DNA of 25,186 bases from an uncultured Candidatus Melainabacteria bacterium (GCA_934700335.1 CAKUXM010000021.1:1-25186); one strand, 5' to 3'; positions 15,299-23,269 are shown, counted from the first letter of the stretch. A program made the numbers and translations. Notes: generated by a model not told the origin, from the letters alone.

Positions 15299-15506
15299 GT
15301 GAATAGACTTTAATGAATTGTGAGTAGACACTATTTTGCAAATGCAAAATTTTAGGTCGGCTTGGATTTAACAATCCAACAATTTATGTCATTGTGAAGA
15401 ACGTAATGATGTAACAATGAATGAACACGAGTAAGAGAATATCTACTCACTACTCACTACTCACTACTCACTACTCACTACTCACTACTCACTACTCACT
15501 ACTCAC
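15299..15506. repeat. Hairpin-rich repeat element with inverted heptamers
   Basis: Between the lipase gene and the Cys-rich ORF lies a compact set of inverted repeats. ATTTTGCA/TGCAAAAT is at 15333-15350, TTGGATT/AATCCAA at 15362-15379 and TCATTGT/ACAATGA at 15389-15420. The outer part pairs too: GTGAGTAGA (15320-15328) is the exact reverse complement of TCTACTCAC (15442-15450), where a tandem heptamer array begins. A diverged copy, GTGAATAGAC, is at 15299-15308. The last hairpin resembles a dispersed GTCATTGCGAGGA-type repeat I recall from many bacterial genomes. It has no coding potential and looks like a MITE-like or REP-like unit placed between convergent genes. Confidence 0.7.
15443..15505. 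repeat. Tandem heptamer array, 9 x CTACTCA
   Basis: Nine exact head-to-tail copies of CTACTCA. Heptamer arrays of this kind (STRR sequences) are known from filamentous cyanobacteria. The last copy supplies the TGA stop of the minus-strand Cys-rich ORF. Confidence 0.97.
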
Positions 15507-15760
15507 GCATTACACCCACAACATTTACTATTATCAAAATTGTCTTTATTTTTCATGCAGTTTGTACATTTGTCTTGCATTTTGCCTTCTTTTACAAAGT
15601 AATGAAAGCTTTTTACCCATTTAGGTTCTTTGCAAGAACAATTTTGCATAAAAGTTAAATATTCAACAAATCTTTCTAACACATCTTCTGTCATAGAAAA
15701 TTCAATATTTTCCGCTGATTGCTCGACAGAAGATTGTTCCATCATTAAACATTTTGACAA
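15503..15760 (-). CDS. Small cysteine-rich protein, start unclear
   Basis: An open frame of 85 residues from a TTG at 15760, or 80 from ATG at 15745. A helical N-terminal part (TEDVLERFVEYLTFMQ) is followed by cysteine pairs NCSCKEP, KCTNCMK and CCGCNA in the last 45 residues, which suggests a small metal-binding domain. The frame remains open upstream to about 15820 with protein-like composition (KTKRHEIICNFLSK) but no ATG or good ribosome site, so the 5' end may be damaged or use a rare start. The stop codon TGA is inside the heptamer array. The function is unknown. It is divergent from dapL. Confidence 0.5.
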   Translation of the reverse strand: MSKCLMMEQSSVEQSAENIEFSMTEDVLERFVEYLTFMQNCSCKEPKWVKSFHYFVKEGKMQDKCTNCMKNKDNFDNSKCCGCNA

Positions 15761-15841
15761 AAAATTACAAATAATTTCATGACGTTTTGTTTTTAGTGCA
15801 ACTGCATTTTCGCCCTTATTAAAACTTTAAAAATTTTTTTA

Positions 15842-15870
15842 TTGACTATTTTTTATAAAAATAATATATT
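15842..15870 (+). promoter_or_regulatory. Promoter of dapL
   Basis: TTGACT (15842-15847), a 17-base spacer and TATATT (15865-15870) predict a transcription start near 15877. This rules out the in-frame TTG at 15876 as the start and supports the ATG at 15906. Confidence 0.7.
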
Positions 15871-15905
15871 ACTTTTTGGAAAAAGATTATAGGATTGGGG
15901 ATAAC

Positions 15906-17075
15906 ATGAAAATAAACAAAAATTATGAAAATTTAGAAGACAGTTACTTATTTTCTACAATTGCGAAAAAAGTTTCAGAATTTGTAAAAAAAAATCAAGA
16001 TAAAGAAATTATTAAACTAGGAATAGGAGACGTTACATTACCACTTTGTCCTGCGGTAATTTCAGCTATGCACAACGCAGTTGATGAAATGAGCCAAAAA
16101 GAAACCTTTAAAGGTTATGGTCCAGAACAAGGTTATGACTTTTTAAAGAAAGCTATTCAAAAATATTACGGAAAAAGAAATGTTGAACTTGATTTGAATG
16201 AAATATTTATTTCTGACGGAGCAAAGAGCGATTTGGGAAATATTTTAGACCTGTTTGATAAAGATAATACAGTTCTTGTACCAGACCCAGTTTATCCGGT
16301 TTATGTTGATACAAACATTATGGCAGGTAGAAAAATCGTTTATATTGATGCAAATGAAAGCAATGACTTTTTGCCAATGCCAGATTTTTCAGTAAAAGCT
16401 GATATCATTTATATGTGTTCACCAAACAACCCTACTGGTGCTATTTATAATAGAGCGCAATTAGCTGAATGGGTAAAATATGCGAAAGAAAATAATGCAA
16501 TAATTTTGTTCGACTCAGCTTACGAAAGCTTTGTTTCAGATGAAGCTTTACCTAGAAGTATTTACGAAATTGAAGGAGCAAAAGATTGCGCAATAGAATT
16601 TTGCTCATTTTCTAAAACAGCAGGTTTCACAGGGACAAGATGCGGTTATACAGTTGTTCCAAACACTCTTGGTAAACTAAATAAAATGTGGTTAAGACGT
16701 CAAACAACAAAGTTTAATGGTGTTCCTTATATTGTTCAAAAAGGGGCAGAAGCAGTCTTTTCAGAAGAAGGACATAAACAAATTATGGACAACATCAATT
16801 TCTACAAACAAAATGCAAAAATTATTGCAGACACACTAGATGAATTAAATATTAAATATGTTGGCGGTAAAAATTCACCATATATTTGGCTAAAATGTCC
16901 TAATAATATGAAATCATGGGATTTCTTTGATATGTTATTAACAAAAATAGCAGTCGTAGGCACTCCTGGTGCTGGTTTCGGACGTAACGGAGAAGGTTAT
17001 TTTAGATTAACATCATTCAACACTCCTGAAAAAACTCAAGAAGCTATGGATAGATTAAAAAATCTTCTTAAATAA
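15906..17075 (+). CDS. dapL: LL-diaminopimelate aminotransferase
   Basis: The 389-residue product begins MKINKNYENLEDSYLF, the N-terminus expected of DapL. The enzyme converts tetrahydrodipicolinate plus glutamate to LL-diaminopimelate in one step, the lysine/peptidoglycan route used by plants, cyanobacteria, chlamydiae and some anaerobes. Diagnostic segments are KLGIGDVTLPLCPA, TFKGYGPEQGY, SPNNPTG (172-178) and the PLP lysine in SFSKTAGFTGTRCG (Lys 237). It is a class I/II PLP-dependent cytoplasmic dimer. A longer reading from TTG at 15876 adds ten residues, but that codon lies at or before the predicted transcript start, while GGGGAT sits just before the ATG. Its 3' end overlaps the convergent dapF by eight bases. 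Confidence 0.95.
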   Translation: MKINKNYENLEDSYLFSTIAKKVSEFVKKNQDKEIIKLGIGDVTLPLCPAVISAMHNAVDEMSQKETFKGYGPEQGYDFLKKAIQKYYGKRNVELDLNEIFISDGAKSDLGNILDLFDKDNTVLVPDPVYPVYVDTNIMAGRKIVYIDANESNDFLPMPDFSVKADIIYMCSPNNPTGAIYNRAQLAEWVKYAKENNAIILFDSAYESFVSDEALPRSIYEIEGAKDCAIEFCSFSKTAGFTGTRCGYTVVPNTLGKLNKMWLRRQTTKFNGVPYIVQKGAEAVFSEEGHKQIMDNINFYKQNAKIIADTLDELNIKYVGGKNSPYIWLKCPNNMKSWDFFDMLLTKIAVVGTPGAGFGRNGEGYFRLTSFNTPEKTQEAMDRLKNLLK

Positions 17076-17910
17076 TGAAATGACCAGTAAATGAATAAGT
17101 TGCAGAACCGCTCATATAAACATTATGGGCGGTATCTTTTGTATTTCCGTCCCATTCGATTTTTAACATTCCACCTGGAAGATGGCAGTTTACAACTTTA
17201 TCAAGATAACCATTTAAGATACCCGCAACGGTTGTAGCACAAGCACCTGTACCACAAGCAAGAGTGATACCACAACCACGTTCCCAAACATCTATTTTTA
17301 CAGACTCACGTGATAAAATTTTTACAAATTCTACATTAGTTTTTTCAGGGAAAAGCCCGTCAGTTTCAATTTTGGAACCGTATTCTTTCGCATATGTTTT
17401 ACTGTGGTCATCAACAAAAATTACACAATGAGGATTGCCCATACTTACAATATTTAGCTTAAACTCTTTATCATCAACTCTAAAAGGAATGTTCAAGTTT
17501 TCTTTCGCAAGACAAGGAACTTTTTCTGTTTCTAAAATTGGTTGACCCATATTTACTCTGATTTCGTTTTCAGAAATTATTTTTGGAACAATAATTCCAG
17601 CCTTTGTTTCAACAGTAAACTCTTTTTTATCTACATAAGCTTTATCATAAACATAACGGGCAAAACATCTCATTCCATTACCGCACATTTGAGCAATAGA
17701 GCCATCAGAATTATAAAAAAACCAGCCGATATCAGAGTCTTTTACATTTGGATTAACAATAATCAACCCGTCCGCACCAATACCAAAATTTCTATCACAA
17801 AGTCTTTTGGCTAAGTAATCAGGTTTCATATCAGTTCGTTCGTATTCATCGTAATCCAAGATTACAAAATCATTTCCTAATCCTTGCATTTTAGTAAATT
17901 TTATAGACAT
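17068..17910 (-). CDS. dapF: Diaminopimelate epimerase
   Basis: A 280-residue PLP-independent racemase that converts LL-diaminopimelate to meso-diaminopimelate, the step after DapL. Its two catalytic cysteines are in place: Cys 76 in QMCGNGMRC and Cys 219 in ITLACGTGACA. FTKMQGLGNDFV (5-16) at the N-terminus and GNPHCV (158-163) are the other family blocks. The protein is full length and cytoplasmic. An AAGGA ribosome site seven bases upstream supports the ATG. It converges on dapL with stop codons overlapping and no terminator hairpin between them, so the two transcripts must be complementary at their 3' ends unless they stop elsewhere. Confidence 0.97.
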   Translation of the reverse strand: MSIKFTKMQGLGNDFVILDYDEYERTDMKPDYLAKRLCDRNFGIGADGLIIVNPNVKDSDIGWFFYNSDGSIAQMCGNGMRCFARYVYDKAYVDKKEFTVETKAGIIVPKIISENEIRVNMGQPILETEKVPCLAKENLNIPFRVDDKEFKLNIVSMGNPHCVIFVDDHSKTYAKEYGSKIETDGLFPEKTNVEFVKILSRESVKIDVWERGCGITLACGTGACATTVAGILNGYLDKVVNCHLPGGMLKIEWDGNTKDTAHNVYMSGSATYSFTGHFII

Positions 17911-18088
17911 TTTAAAATCCTTTTCATTTTTGACCTTATTTATAATACGATATTTTTCTGTTTCTGCCTATCAAAATTTTATTTCTTATTAAAATATGTA
18001 AAAACAAAAATTTTTAGTTCAATTTTTAAAAATCTAATGAAAATTTATTCAAAATTTGAGAATTTAATAACAATTTTTAGAAAAACGA

Positions 18089-18122
18089 GTCGAAATTTTT
18101 CAAAAGTTTGAAAAATTTCGAC
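18089..18122. repeat. Perfect 16-bp palindrome upstream of glutamate synthase genes
   Basis: GTCGAAATTTTTCAAA (18089-18104) and its exact reverse complement (18107-18122) are separated by AG. No T run follows on either strand, so it does not look like a terminator. It lies in the 286-base divergent spacer (17911-18196) between dapF and the glutaminase gene, 75 bases before the latter, and may be an operator or a cruciform-forming site. Near-repeats CAATTTTTAGAAAA (18071-18084) and CAACTTTTAGAAAA flank it. The rest of the spacer is plain AT-rich DNA. Confidence 0.8.
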
Positions 18123-18161
18123 ATTTCCTCAACTTTTAGAAAACTTAATATCATTAAACTT

Positions 18162-18187
18162 TTGACTGAAATCCAATTAAGTATAAA
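18162..18187 (+). promoter_or_regulatory. Possible promoter of glutamate synthase operon
   Basis: TTGACT (18162-18167) and TATAAA (18182-18187) are only 14 bases apart, short for sigma-70. Using the overlapping TAAAAA (18184-18189) gives 16. Either way, transcription would start at or within a few bases of the ATG at 18197. Confidence 0.4.
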
Positions 18188-18196
18188 AATCAAGGT

Positions 18197-19303
18197 ATGT
18201 GTAGAATAGGTGCTATAAAATCAAAACATTACATACACCCTTCAATGGCGCTAAAATTAATGCGTTCACAACAAGAGGGGCACGATAACTCTGGGTTTGC
18301 GTTTGTTATGCAAGATTTGGGAGGAATTTTTGAAAACTATAAGGAACTTCCAATACTTTCAATGGCTTGTACTGATGAAGGTATGAAATATGCAGAAGAC
18401 TTACTTCATAGAATGGGTTTTACTCGTGTATTCCAATACAACATGGAAGTTTATCCACAAGACGGTTTAGTTATACAAACTATGCCTAACTACGTTTTTG
18501 AGGTTTTCCAATATCCAAAGAGCTATAAAAACGCAACTAGAGAAGAAAAAGAAGATTTACTACTTAACGCAAGATTAGAACTTCGTTCTTATTTGGATAA
18601 AAACGAAGAAGGTTTTGTGTATTCGTTCTGGGAAGATATTATTTCATTAAAAGAAATTGGCAACCCTAATGATATCGGTAAATATTTTAACCTTTGGAGT
18701 GAAAAGGTTAATTTAAAAGCAAAAATTATAACTGCCCAATGTCGTCAAAATACAAACTATGACATTGTACGTTATGCAGCTCACCCATTCTTTTTACAAG
18801 GTTATACAACACTTACAAATGGTGAAAATACTTTCTATGAAAAGAACAAATTAGCGCAAGAAAAATTGTACAAAGGTTACATCGGATTTGAAAGCGATTC
18901 ACAATGTTTCTTATATACTTTGCATTATGTTCACAAAATATTGAAATGGCCTTTAAAATATTATAAACACGTTCTTACTCCATTACCTTTTGACGAAATG
19001 GAAAAAAGACCAGACCGAGTAGTTTTAGAGAGAATTAAATCATCTTTAGCAAACCTTGAAATCAATGGACCAAACACAACAATAGGTGTTTTACCAGACG
19101 GCACAATGCTTAATGTTATGGATTCTAAAAAACTTAGACCTACAGTTGTTTGTCAAGACGGAGATATGGTTGTTGTAACTTCTGAAGTTTGTGGTGCAAA
19201 CGAAATTTTACCAGACAGAGACACAACAAAAGATATTTATACAAACGAAAGAGAAATTGTAGTTATTGATAACGATTTAAACATAGAAAGAATTGCACAA
19301 TGA
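18197..19303 (+). CDS. Glutamate synthase glutaminase subunit (class II amidotransferase)
   Basis: A 368-residue N-terminal-nucleophile amidotransferase. It starts MCRIGAIKSKHYIHPSMAL, so Cys 2 becomes the catalytic N-terminus after Met removal. This fixes the start even though no usable ribosome site is present (AAGG ends one base before the ATG). SQQEGHDNSGF (29-39) is the class II Gly-x-x-x-Ser-Gly region. It would release ammonia from glutamine for glutamate formation. It corresponds to the first domain of the large subunit of bacterial glutamate synthase, here a separate gene as in archaea and some anaerobes. The next gene overlaps it by four bases (ATGA), so the two are translationally coupled. 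It could be mistaken for an unrelated amidotransferase, but the operon decides. Confidence 0.88.
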   Translation: MCRIGAIKSKHYIHPSMALKLMRSQQEGHDNSGFAFVMQDLGGIFENYKELPILSMACTDEGMKYAEDLLHRMGFTRVFQYNMEVYPQDGLVIQTMPNYVFEVFQYPKSYKNATREEKEDLLLNARLELRSYLDKNEEGFVYSFWEDIISLKEIGNPNDIGKYFNLWSEKVNLKAKIITAQCRQNTNYDIVRYAAHPFFLQGYTTLTNGENTFYEKNKLAQEKLYKGYIGFESDSQCFLYTLHYVHKILKWPLKYYKHVLTPLPFDEMEKRPDRVVLERIKSSLANLEINGPNTTIGVLPDGTMLNVMDSKKLRPTVVCQDGDMVVVTSEVCGANEILPDRDTTKDIYTNEREIVVIDNDLNIERIAQ

Positions 19304-20946
19304 ACATAAACACTATTTCAAAAGATGATTTACCATTTATTGTAGAGTATGACAGTGAAAAATGTATGCTTTGCGGTAAATGCGTTGCTGTATGCTCTTT
19401 TGGCGCAATCAAAGCTGATGTTCAAAAACGTAAAAAAGTTAAAGCGATTTCAAATGAAGAAGGTTTTCAAATAGACGAAGACCAAAAAGCAATTCCTGTT
19501 ATTAAACAAGTTATTGATGAAAAACATTATTGCAGAGGTTGTGGAGTTTGTACAAAGGTTTGCCCAAACGGTGCAATAAAAATTGTTAAAAATAATACTC
19601 AAATTTTTGGAACAAGATATAGAGCAAAAACAGCTCAATCAATTAAAAGAGGCGGTAGAAATAATCTTCACACAGAAGGTAGAACTTTAGATAAAATAAA
19701 AGTTGGTAGAATTTCTCAAATGACTGACCCATCTTTAGATGCTTTACGTCATACTTTTGACTTGAGAACAAATTTAGGTAGAATTGTAAGCCCAGAAAAT
19801 TTAAACTTTAAAGTAAATGTAAATGGAGAACTTGAAGAACAAGCTTCTCAACATTTACCGGCTAATAATTCTATTTATCCAATTATGATAAGCGATATGT
19901 CAATTGGTGCACTTTCACCTAGAATGTGGGAAGCTATTGCAATTGCAGTTGCATATTTAAACGAAGTTAAAAACATTCCAATCAGAATGGCAACAGGTGA
20001 AGGCGGTATTCCTGATAAGCTTTTGCGTTCAAAATATTTGAAATACATGATTTTACAAATTGCATCAGGACACTTCGGTTGGAACAGAATCATCAATTCA
20101 ATGCCATATATGCAAGAAGATCCAGCAGGTATTTTGATTAAGATTGGTCAAGGCGCAAAACCTGGTGATGGAGGCCTTTTAATGGCAGAAAAGAATGTTA
20201 AACTAATCCAAGAAATTAGAGGAGTTCCAAAAGCAGATTTATTGAGTCCTCCAAATCATCAAGGCTTGTACTCAATTGAAGAAAGCGTTCAAAAAATGTT
20301 CTTGTCCATGAACTGCGCTTTCAAATTTAAGGTTCCAGTTGCAATTAAAGTTGCCGCATCATCAACAAGCGTAAGCGTTTATAATAACTTATTAAGAGAC
20401 CCTTACAACATTGTTGGTGGCTTCTTCATCGATGGTATTGCTGGAGGAACAGGCGCTGCTCACGAAATCTCTTTAAACCACACAGGGCACCCGATTGTTT
20501 CTAAATTGCGTGATTGTTATCTTGCAGCAGTACATCAGGGCAAACAAGGTCAAATCCCTATCTTTGCTGGTGGCGGTATCGGTATGAACGGAAACCTTGC
20601 AGCAGATACATTTAAAATGCTTTGTTTAGGCGCAAGTGGTGTGTTTGTAGGCAAATTAATTCTTCAAATCGCAGGTTGTGTCGGCAACGATTATGGCAAA
20701 TGTAACGCCTGCAACACTGGTAAATGTCCAATGGGTATTACAACTCAAAACCCTAAACTTACTCAAAGATTAGATGTTGATGTAGTTGCTCAAAATATTG
20801 TTAATTATATTTGTGCGACAGATATTGAACTTAAAAAACTTTTAGCACCGGTTGGTAACTCGACATTACCAGTGGGTAGAAGTGATGCACTTGTTTGCGT
20901 TGACAAGAACGTAGCAGATAGACTTCAAATACAGTATGTATGTTAG
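19300..20946 (+). CDS. Glutamate synthase FMN subunit with N-terminal ferredoxin domain
   Basis: A 548-residue protein. Two 4Fe-4S motifs come first: CMLCGKCVAVC (22-32) and CRGCGVCTKVC (78-88). The glutamate synthase FMN/TIM-barrel domain (about 125-530) follows, with GQGAKPGDGG, SPPNHQGLYSIEE, FIDGIAGGTGAA and FAGGGIGMNG segments. The 3Fe-4S cysteines are in CNACNTGKCPMGI near the C-terminus. It reduces 2-iminoglutarate to glutamate on FMN using electrons passed through the clusters. It lacks the glutaminase and GXGXG domains, which are supplied by the neighbouring genes. The ferredoxin module suggests an archaeal/clostridial-type enzyme. It overlaps the upstream gene by four bases, and the next gene starts 12 bases after its stop. 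Confidence 0.93.
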   Translation: MNINTISKDDLPFIVEYDSEKCMLCGKCVAVCSFGAIKADVQKRKKVKAISNEEGFQIDEDQKAIPVIKQVIDEKHYCRGCGVCTKVCPNGAIKIVKNNTQIFGTRYRAKTAQSIKRGGRNNLHTEGRTLDKIKVGRISQMTDPSLDALRHTFDLRTNLGRIVSPENLNFKVNVNGELEEQASQHLPANNSIYPIMISDMSIGALSPRMWEAIAIAVAYLNEVKNIPIRMATGEGGIPDKLLRSKYLKYMILQIASGHFGWNRIINSMPYMQEDPAGILIKIGQGAKPGDGGLLMAEKNVKLIQEIRGVPKADLLSPPNHQGLYSIEESVQKMFLSMNCAFKFKVPVAIKVAASSTSVSVYNNLLRDPYNIVGGFFIDGIAGGTGAAHEISLNHTGHPIVSKLRDCYLAAVHQGKQGQIPIFAGGGIGMNGNLAADTFKMLCLGASGVFVGKLILQIAGCVGNDYGKCNACNTGKCPMGITTQNPKLTQRLDVDVVAQNIVNYICATDIELKKLLAPVGNSTLPVGRSDALVCVDKNVADRLQIQYVC

Positions 20947-20958
20947 TGGAAAATTGAT

Positions 20959-23256
20959 ATGAAAAAGATTATAGAAACCGTAAAAGAAGAAGATAACAGA
21001 ATATCAACTCAATCCTTAATGCAAGAAATTTGGGAAGGCATTGAAGAAGGTTGTAATGACTTTGAAATCAAAGCTTGCGGACAACACGATATCGGAGGTT
21101 CTGTTTGGTCTAAAAACGGAGAAGATTTAAACTTTTATGTAACAAACCCTGGACAAAGAGTTGGCTCAATGGGTGCAAAAGGCACTAACATCTACGTTGA
21201 CGGTTGTGCACCTGCTGATACTGGGTGGTTAAACTCTGGTGCAAAAATCGTTGTAAATGGTGATAGCGGGGATACTACAGCGCACTGTGCTGCAAGCGGT
21301 AAGATTTATATTGCAGGAAAAGTCGGAACTCGTTCTGGCGCATTGATGAAAAAAGATCCTAAATTTCAAGCTCCCGAACTTTGGGTTTTAAAATCAACAG
21401 GTTCTTTCTCTTTTGAATTTATGGGTGGAGGTATCGCTGTTGTTTGCGGTGTTGATTGCGAAAATATGCCTTCTGTTTTAGGTGATAGAGCTTGTGTCGG
21501 AATGGTTGGTGGTGTCGTTTTCTTTAGAGGTTCTATTAAAGAAATTTCTGACGATGTTTTTGTTCTTGATTTAGACGAAAAAGACGTAGAATTTTTAAGT
21601 TCTGGTCTTAAAGAATTTTTATCTGAAATCGATAAAATCAAGTATTATAAACAATTAACAGATTTTTCTCAATGGCACAAAATTGTTGCTAAAACTTATG
21701 AAGAAAGACAAAAACAAAATAACATTTCTCTAAAATCATTCAGAACAAATATTTGGATGAATGAAATTGGTGGTTCAATCTTTTCTGACTTAATCACAGA
21801 TGACTTTGTAGCTTGTGATTTAGTTCAAACAGGTAGCTCAAGATTAAGAGTTCCAAAATGGAAAAACTACGCTTATTCTGCGCCTTGCGAATACAACTGC
21901 CCTATCAAAATTCCTACACAAAAAAGATTTTCACTTTTAAGAGCAGGAAAAATTAAAGAAGCATTAAAATTAGTATTGGACTACAGCCCATTCCCAGCAA
22001 GCGTTTGCGGTCAAGTTTGTCCTAACTTATGTTTAAACAATTGTTCAAGAGTAAAAGTTGATGAACCAATGGACGTTAAAATGCTAGGAACATTATCTAA
22101 AGACATAAAAATGCCAAAGATTGAAATTACTCACAAAGAAAAAATCGCAATTATCGGTGCCGGTGTTGGCGGTATTTCTACAGCCTGGCAACTTGCTTTA
22201 AACGGATATGAAGTAGAAATGTTTGAACAAGACGAAAAAATCGGCGGTAAACTTTCACAAGTTATTCCAGAAGAACGGTTGAGCCGTGAAATTCTTGATA
22301 CAGAGCTAGAAAGAGTTAAAAATCTTGGTATAAAAATTCATACCTCAACAAAGGTTACTAAAGAATTATTTAATGATATTGAAAAAGAATTTAACGCAGT
22401 TGTTTTAGCAATCGGTGCACACGGCGCTGTTGTAATACCATTTGAGGGTTACGAACACCTGATTAAAGGCTTAAATTTCTTAAAAGAAACTAAAAAAGGT
22501 AAGAAGTACAATCTTGGCGAAAAAGTTGTTGTAATCGGCGCAGGAAACGCAGCAATGGACGTTATCACAGAAGCTTACAAACAAGGCGCTCAAGAAGTTA
22601 CTGCAATCGATATCAAAGAGCCTTCTGCATTTGAGAAAGAAATCGAATACGCAAAAGGTTTAGGCGCAAAAATCATGTGGCCTTGCTCAACTCAAAGCAT
22701 TACTAAAGAAGGCGTTTATTTAAAAGATGGAAGATTTTTACCAGCAGACAGTGTAATAATTTCTGTAGGTGATAGACCTGTTTATGATTTCTTGAATAAA
22801 AGATATTTAGACGAAAAATCAAAAATCAAGATTAATGAATTTATGCAAACTGATGAAAATTCAAAAGTTTTCGCAATTGGAGATGCACTGAAAGCAGGCT
22901 TGTTCACAAATGCTATAGCTGACGGTAAACATTGCGCAGAAAACATTATGAATTACTTGCAAGGCAAAGAATTAACACCTGTTAAAGACAAAAAATTAAT
23001 TCCACAAAACAGAATTAAATCAGAATATTATGAATGTTACCACCAAAAATGTGATAACGAAGAAAACAGATGTATGAGCTGTGGTTATTGTAGAGATTGT
23101 GGTTTGTGTATGCAAAGTTGCCCACAAAACGCTATTTCAAGAAACGAAGTAAACGGCAAATATGAATACGTTTCTGATGAAAACAAATGTATCGGTTGCG
23201 GAATTTGTGCCGGTCTTTGCCCTTGTGGTATTTGGGAAATGGAAGATAATATTTAA
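20959..23256 (+). CDS. GXGXG-GltD-ferredoxin fusion subunit of glutamate synthase
   Basis: A 765-residue fusion of parts that are usually separate. Residues about 38-235 are the GXGXG beta-helix domain of the glutamate synthase large subunit (NPGQRVGSMGAKGTNIYVDG, GDSGDTTAH). Residues about 295-670 are a GltD-like small subunit: the Fer4_20 cysteines are at 310, 314, 350, 354, 358 and 362, the FAD motif IIGAGVGGIS begins at 398, the NADPH motif VVVIGAGNAAMDV begins at 523, and FAIGDA closes the flavin site. Residues about 700-756 are a C-terminal 2[4Fe-4S] ferredoxin (CMSCGYCRDCGLCMQSC; CIGCGICAGLC). The chain could take electrons from NAD(P)H or ferredoxin and hand them to the FMN subunit encoded just upstream. 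It is the last gene of the three-gene operon, and its ribosome site (GTGGA) is weak. Confidence 0.92.
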   Translation: MKKIIETVKEEDNRISTQSLMQEIWEGIEEGCNDFEIKACGQHDIGGSVWSKNGEDLNFYVTNPGQRVGSMGAKGTNIYVDGCAPADTGWLNSGAKIVVNGDSGDTTAHCAASGKIYIAGKVGTRSGALMKKDPKFQAPELWVLKSTGSFSFEFMGGGIAVVCGVDCENMPSVLGDRACVGMVGGVVFFRGSIKEISDDVFVLDLDEKDVEFLSSGLKEFLSEIDKIKYYKQLTDFSQWHKIVAKTYEERQKQNNISLKSFRTNIWMNEIGGSIFSDLITDDFVACDLVQTGSSRLRVPKWKNYAYSAPCEYNCPIKIPTQKRFSLLRAGKIKEALKLVLDYSPFPASVCGQVCPNLCLNNCSRVKVDEPMDVKMLGTLSKDIKMPKIEITHKEKIAIIGAGVGGISTAWQLALNGYEVEMFEQDEKIGGKLSQVIPEERLSREILDTELERVKNLGIKIHTSTKVTKELFNDIEKEFNAVVLAIGAHGAVVIPFEGYEHLIKGLNFLKETKKGKKYNLGEKVVVIGAGNAAMDVITEAYKQGAQEVTAIDIKEPSAFEKEIEYAKGLGAKIMWPCSTQSITKEGVYLKDGRFLPADSVIISVGDRPVYDFLNKRYLDEKSKIKINEFMQTDENSKVFAIGDALKAGLFTNAIADGKHCAENIMNYLQGKELTPVKDKKLIPQNRIKSEYYECYHQKCDNEENRCMSCGYCRDCGLCMQSCPQNAISRNEVNGKYEYVSDENKCIGCGICAGLCPCGIWEMEDNI

Positions 23257-23269
23257 AATAAATTCTATA

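Noticed and set aside
15443..15505. CRISPR array
   Set aside because: The unit is a contiguous 7-base tandem with no spacers and no cas genes nearby.
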